This document shows positions 59,645-64,000 of a stretch of DNA of 64,000 bases, piece after piece. The notes beneath the pieces are model-generated. The model worked only from the letters and a program-made list of their open reading frames with translations. It was not told where the DNA came from and made no database searches. Source of the DNA: Sinotaia quadrata (lineage: Eukaryota; Mollusca; Gastropoda; Architaenioglossa; Viviparidae); assembly GCA_028829895.1 (NCBI GenBank), contig CM054183.1:71271071-71335070 (forward strand). The letters run 5' to 3'. The translations under genes and the position numbers were made by a program. How positions within the stretch are numbered: position 1 is the stretch's first letter; each line of letters starts with the position of its first letter.

Positions 59645-59965
59645 ACTAGGTTGTTAATTGAATCAGTGAATAGATGTTTAGATAATAAACATTAGGCAGT
59701 CTTTGTGTAGTGAATCCATGTTTAGATAGTAAACATTAGGCAGTCATTGAGTAGTGAATAGATGTTTAGATAATAAACATTAGGCAGTCTTTGTGTAGTG
59801 AATCCATGTTTAGATAGTAAACATTAGGCAGTCATTGAGTGAGTAAATCGATGTTTAGATAGTAAACATTAGGCAGTCATTGAGTGAGTAAATCGATGTT
59901 TAGATAGTAAACATTAGGCAGTCATTGAGTGAGTCAATCGATACTTAGTCAGCACAAGAACCAGT
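59645..59965. repeat. ~44-47 bp minisatellite, ~6 units
   Basis: GTTTAGATAGTAAACATTAG plus GCAGTCATTGAGTGAGT. Confidence 0.95.
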
Positions 59966-60158
59966 TAGTAGTACATTACCATGTTGCAATGTATTCTTAA
60001 ATGATTAAGTTATTTTCTCGCTTTGGAAACACTCCGACAAATGGAGATTAGACTTCGGAGTACCTCCATCTGAGAATTGTAAGCATCTGTTCACTCGTGC
60101 GCATAACACAGAGAGGAACTGAACTGTGAATATTAATGTGTCTATATATTTATATGCA

Positions 60159-60159
<1 letters not shown>

Positions 60160-60246
<87 letters not shown>
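60160..60246. repeat. (GT)n microsatellite
   Basis: About 42 GT repeats. Confidence 0.99.
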
Positions 60247-60247
<1 letters not shown>

Positions 60248-60895
60248 TGAATGGATAGATGAACAGCTCAATAGACCGCAGATATACATACTACTATAGC
60301 TAAACAGATAGACAGATGAACAGCTCAATAGACAGCAGATATACATACTACTATAGCTAGACAGATAGACAGATGAACAGCTCAATAGACAGCAGATATA
60401 CATACTACCATAGCTAGACAGATAGACAGATGAACAGCTCAATAGACAGCAGATATACATACTACTATAGCTAGACAGATAGATTAACGGTTCAATGGAT
60501 ACCAAACATACTACTACAGCTATACTAAAAGATAGAAGAACAGCTCAATGAACAGCGGACATACAACTATAGCTATACTAAAAGATAGATGAACAGCTCA
60601 ATGAACAGCGGACATACAACTATAGCTAGATAGATAGATGGACGGTTCAATGGACAATAAAGTGCTATGGATAGACAGATGAATGGTTCAATTGAAACCA
60701 GATATTGTACTATAATTAGACAGATGAACGGTTTAATGGACACCAGACATAGTACTATAGCTAGACAGATGAACGGTTTAATGTCACTAGACTTAGTACT
60801 ATAGCTAGACAGATGAACGGTTTAATGGTCACTAGACATAGTACTATAGCTAGACAGATGAACGGTTTAATGGTCACTAGACATAGTAATATATC
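60247..60895. repeat. 57 bp minisatellite passing into ~50 bp variants
   Basis: Four units of GATGAACAGCTCAATAGACA plus GCAGATATACATACTACTAT, then diverged shorter units with AGATGAACGGTTTAATGG. The 166-codon minus-strand frame is an artefact. Confidence 0.93.
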
Positions 60896-61250
60896 TGTCC
60901 GGGTTTCATGGTCAGCTAAAGTAATTTAGTTAAAGAAAAAGATACAGTAAAATACAAGAAAAAGAGAGAAGAATATTTTAAAATAAGTTATATTGAGCAA
61001 TTAAGGAAAGAATGCAAAAGAAATAAATTTAAAAAATAGGAGCCATTTAATTTTTTTTAATCTAATGTATTATTTTATCACATATAAAATATTTTCATTT
61101 TTTCCCCATAATGTTTTCTCTTCTTTATTTATGGAATTTCTCTAATTTTGTTCCAAATCGTTATTTTAAATAATTTATTTTTTCTTGTGGTATAATGAAA
61201 AAAGGTCTCACTTCATTATCAGTACCGATCCTGGCTGAATTCCCACCCAC
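60896..61250. other. Very AT-rich spacer, no feature
   Basis: Poly-A/T-rich sequence only. Confidence 0.4.
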
Positions 61251-61254
61251 CAAC

Positions 61255-61515
61255 CCCCATGCCATATAAACTGTCCTGACTGTTTTGGCTCCTCTCTATG
61301 CTAAATAAACTGTCCTGACTGTTTTTGCTCCTCTCTATGCTAAATAAACTGTACTGACTGTTTTTGGCTCCTTTCTATGCTAAATAAACTGTACTGACTG
61401 TTTTTGGCTCCTCTCTATGCCAAATTAACTTGTGGCCTAATTGCCTCCACCGCTTCTCCGTCAAATAAACGGTTATGGCTAAATTGCCTTTCCCTCTATG
61501 CCAAATAAACTTTGT
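61255..61515. repeat. ~40 bp minisatellite, ~5-6 units
   Basis: AAACTGTCCTGACTGTTTTT plus GCTCCTCTCTATGCTAAAT. Confidence 0.93.
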
Positions 61516-61839
61516 ATAGTGATAAAGACTTTTATCATAAATTTAACACGTACGTGTGAAAAGTCAGACTGGAAATTATATAACCAAGGGAGTTGGAAAA
61601 CTCAAGGCTGTTTTAATTAGAATGTCAGATGTTAGAATGGTACAATTTAAAATCACTATTCTTATAATGATTTAAAGTAATAATTATAGTTTGAAATATT
61701 ATGATGTAGATTATTATTATTAAATTTAAAAAATAAATATTATGGGTCCAAATATATTGATTATTTATTATTTTAATTCAATCGTGAGAAAGTGGACCAA
61801 TATGCAAAAATAAGTCATGTTTGAAAATTACTTTAACCA

Positions 61840-62470
61840 AGATCTACGAATCTTACCAAGATTCTGGGAAATCCAAGATTTTACAGAGGTTGTGAGCTCT
61901 TCTGAGGAGTGCTGCTTTTATGGGGTGGGGTGTTGTCCATGTACTTTATTCAGATATCCTTCCAAATCATGTGCTATTTCCCCCACAGATCCTATCGCTA
62001 CAGGTATTACTTCTGCTTTTAAATTTCAGACTCTGGAATTCTAATCTGAGGTCTATGTTCTTTTCTATTTTTTTCTTCCTTTTATGTTTCTACCACTTGG
62101 AACAGCAACATCGACAAGTGTTGCTTTTTGTTAGACCTACTGAGAATTACAATGTCTGGTCTTCATGCAGGAATCACTCGATCCGTTCTTATCCCAAAGT
62201 CCCAAGTATTATGACTTCTGTTTCGATGACTGCTTCCGGTTGGTGCATTAATGCTTTTTCTGGAGTTTTTACTCCAAGGTATTCACAGGATTTTTGCCCC
62301 GTCATTGGTATTTTGGTGTATTCTGTTCCAGCCAGGAACTGACATCCAGATATGTGTTCTATTGTTTCATCCATGATTTTGCAGTGTCTGCATTTGGAGT
62401 CATTTGAGATTTTCATGAGTTTGGTTTTGTGTGATTTCGTGTTTAGAGCTTGATCTTGTGCAGCTGTCCA
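61840..62470 (-). pseudogene. Decayed C-terminus of a non-LTR retrotransposon ORF
   Basis: The minus strand, with frameshifts, follows the C-terminal part of reverse-transcriptase ORFs that end in a zinc-knuckle-like motif. KCRHCKIMDETIEHISGCQF followed by LAGTEY (62189-62416) is the C-x-x-C...H...C motif. It is followed by a PEAVIE-like block, then in other frames by an IVIL-like block, a PVAIGSVGE-like block and an LRRAHNLCKIL-like block near 61880-61910. This order matches that element type. Several stops and frame changes show it is dead. The upstream RT core is absent. Confidence 0.75.
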
Positions 62471-63480
62471 GTGCTTCTCTGTTTACTAATAATTGTGAGC
62501 TTATAACTTTGAATGTGAAGAAACGCCTGTAGACTTTATGACGACACACTCGACTGAGATTAGATCCACTTCCTTTCCTTGGTCGATTAAATGATGTCCA
62601 CGGCCGCGACATGCTTCCCCAGCTTTACTTTGACAAAACTTCAAACCATGTACGGAGTCAGAGATTTAATTTTAAATGTCTTTTGTCCAGTCACACTAAT
62701 TCTAATTCCTTTGAAAATTCCATCAAAAATCTCCCCCTACACTCTCCGATGCTTAATTATCCAAAAGGATTTTTTGTTATGTTAAATATAATGTCACGAT
62801 CAAGTGTCGTTCGCTAACGCGTTTCCGGGCGTAGTACGAATCAATCGTACTTGCGGCCAGCTTGTGAGGCCCTTTATTTCCCTCTGCAGGGTTAATTTGA
62901 CAGAACTATTTCAGTCTGTGGATAAATATTAAATACCTACTTAAGTTTGCGGGAAAATTTTCATAGCAGGTTAACTTTAACTTTTGGGATAAATTTCACT
63001 TAGCCACGTATAACTGACCAATACCATATGACAAAATAATAATCCTATGAAGCCCACTTCAGAAAAGTAGGAAATGCCCATGATGCTATTAAGACACCAC
63101 CACCCCAAATAACGAATTTTTTCAATCAAGAAAGACATCTCAAGAAGAATGTATTTAATTTCGCACAATGATACCCCTTATTAATATAAAAGCTGACCTG
63201 GTCAATGGCTGGATGAGGCCTCGTGTAGTATAAGCCCAGATGACTGTTCAGTGACAAAAGGCTATGGCCACAGAACAACATGTTTACGGAGGTGAAGGGG
63301 AGAGGTGTTGGATGGTGGAGGTGGCCTTAAATTCAGTAATTTAGTAAAGTTAGAGCACTCAGCTCTTAAGTTGGTTTATATTGTGTGACACCGCTGGGCA
63401 CCATTCACTCGTTAGTATTCTAATTAAAATTTAAAAAAATAACTAATTACTAGTGATCAAGAAACTTAATTTATAATTAT
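62471..63480. other. Unique stretch, no confident feature
   Basis: Possibly holds more decayed retroelement next to the fragment at 61840-62470. The only notable motif is a small inverted repeat GTACGA..TCGTAC at 62835-62851. Confidence 0.35.
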
Positions 63481-63488
63481 TAATAATT

Positions 63489-63838
63489 CTCTCACAATAC
63501 CAACAATTCTCTCACAATACCAACAATTCTCTCACAATGCCAACAATTCTCTCACAATACCAACAATTCTCTCACAATACCAACAATTCTCTCACAATAC
63601 CAACAATTCTCTCACAATGCCAACAATTCTCTCACAATACCAACAATTCTCTCACAATACCAACAATTCTCTCACAATACCAACAATTCTCTCACAATAC
63701 CAACAATTCTCTCACAATACCAACAATTCTCTCACAATGCCAACAATTCTCTCACAATACCAACAATTCTCTCACAATACCAACAATTCTCTCACAATAC
63801 CAACAATTCTCTCACAATACCAACAATTCTCTCACTTG
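63489..63838. repeat. 20 bp minisatellite, ~17 units
   Basis: CAACAATTCTCTCACAATAC repeated almost perfectly, with a GC variant (CACAATGC) in about every fourth or fifth unit. Frames over it (SQYQQFSHN-type) are artefacts. Confidence 0.99.
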
Positions 63839-63909
63839 GCGGCTTATAAAGGTGTCTGTACTCGTTACAAAGTTATATGATAGACGTTTTACTGTCAAAT
63901 AATGTTTCT

Positions 63910-64000
63910 GCAGGTGGAAACTCCTTACCAAAGGAGTAATTAAAATCCGTCTTTTATTTATATTTAATGAGCCACCCCCCCCCCCATCCACTATTACTCC
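63910..64000 (-). mobile_element. Dispersed repeat family 'DR', copy 8 (cut by window end)
   Basis: The plus-strand order CTCCTTACCAAA, then AATCCG, TTTATATTTA and CCCCATCCAC, matches DR copy 4 at about 24445-24505, which has the same orientation. It continues beyond the window. Confidence 0.65.

Noticed and set aside
60005..60505. 166-codon minus-strand frame with Ser/Tyr/Cys repeats and a Thr-His run
   Set aside because: Covers a 57-bp array and a GT microsatellite.
62591..62817. Short plus-strand frames of 64-68 codons
   Set aside because: No domain, no splice context, next to a dead retroelement.

Overview
This is non-coding-rich animal DNA. It is AT-rich, has intron/exon structure with GT/AG borders, carries non-LTR and hAT transposon remnants, and is packed with tandem repeats. 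The retroelement types and the gene style (C-type-lectin-like domain, serine/threonine-rich stalk, membrane anchor, EGF exon) suggest a lophotrochozoan, most likely a mollusc. That assignment is an inference. Nothing looks bacterial: no operons, ribosome binding sites or CRISPR.

Genes. Two gene models are supported, both on the minus strand. Gene A (about 28.58 kb down to 18.92 kb) joins a signal-peptide exon, two exons that together form a C-type-lectin-like domain, and a 2.6 kb terminal exon. The terminal exon encodes a Ser/Thr/Asn-rich stalk with seventeen 11-residue repeats, a transmembrane helix and a short tail. All its introns are phase 1, and the joined frame is 1038 codons. Gene B is partial. 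It has a signal-peptide exon at 12.5 kb and a calcium-binding EGF exon at 5.4-5.6 kb, again phase 1, and the rest probably lies left of the window. Both products would be secreted or cell-surface proteins.

Mobile DNA. A previously unnamed (to me) dispersed family of about 1.6-1.7 kb is present in eight full or partial copies. A hAT element of about 1.1 kb keeps both terminal repeats and a near-perfect 8-bp target duplication. A second hAT end lies at 33.9 kb. Two pieces of one RTE-like LINE (26.4-27.7 and 31.4-31.8 kb) and the decayed C-terminus of another non-LTR element (61.8-62.5 kb) are present. A GC-rich 46-bp core has been inserted twice with separate target duplications and looks like the 3' stub of a retroposon.

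Tandem repeats. Some eighty micro- and minisatellite arrays (units mostly 20-96 bp) fill a large share of the window. The most uniform are at 56.6-57.3 kb (38 bp), 57.55-57.95 kb (39 bp), 36.5-37.1 kb (61 bp), 38-38.7 kb (56 bp), 41.7-42.3 kb (31 bp) and 63.5-63.8 kb (20 bp). The longest is the 43-bp array at 54.9-56.6 kb. Several arrays start at splice sites or were amplified from sequence inside transposon copies, and two contain large internal inversions. Most open reading frames seen in these regions are by-products of arrays whose unit length is a multiple of three.
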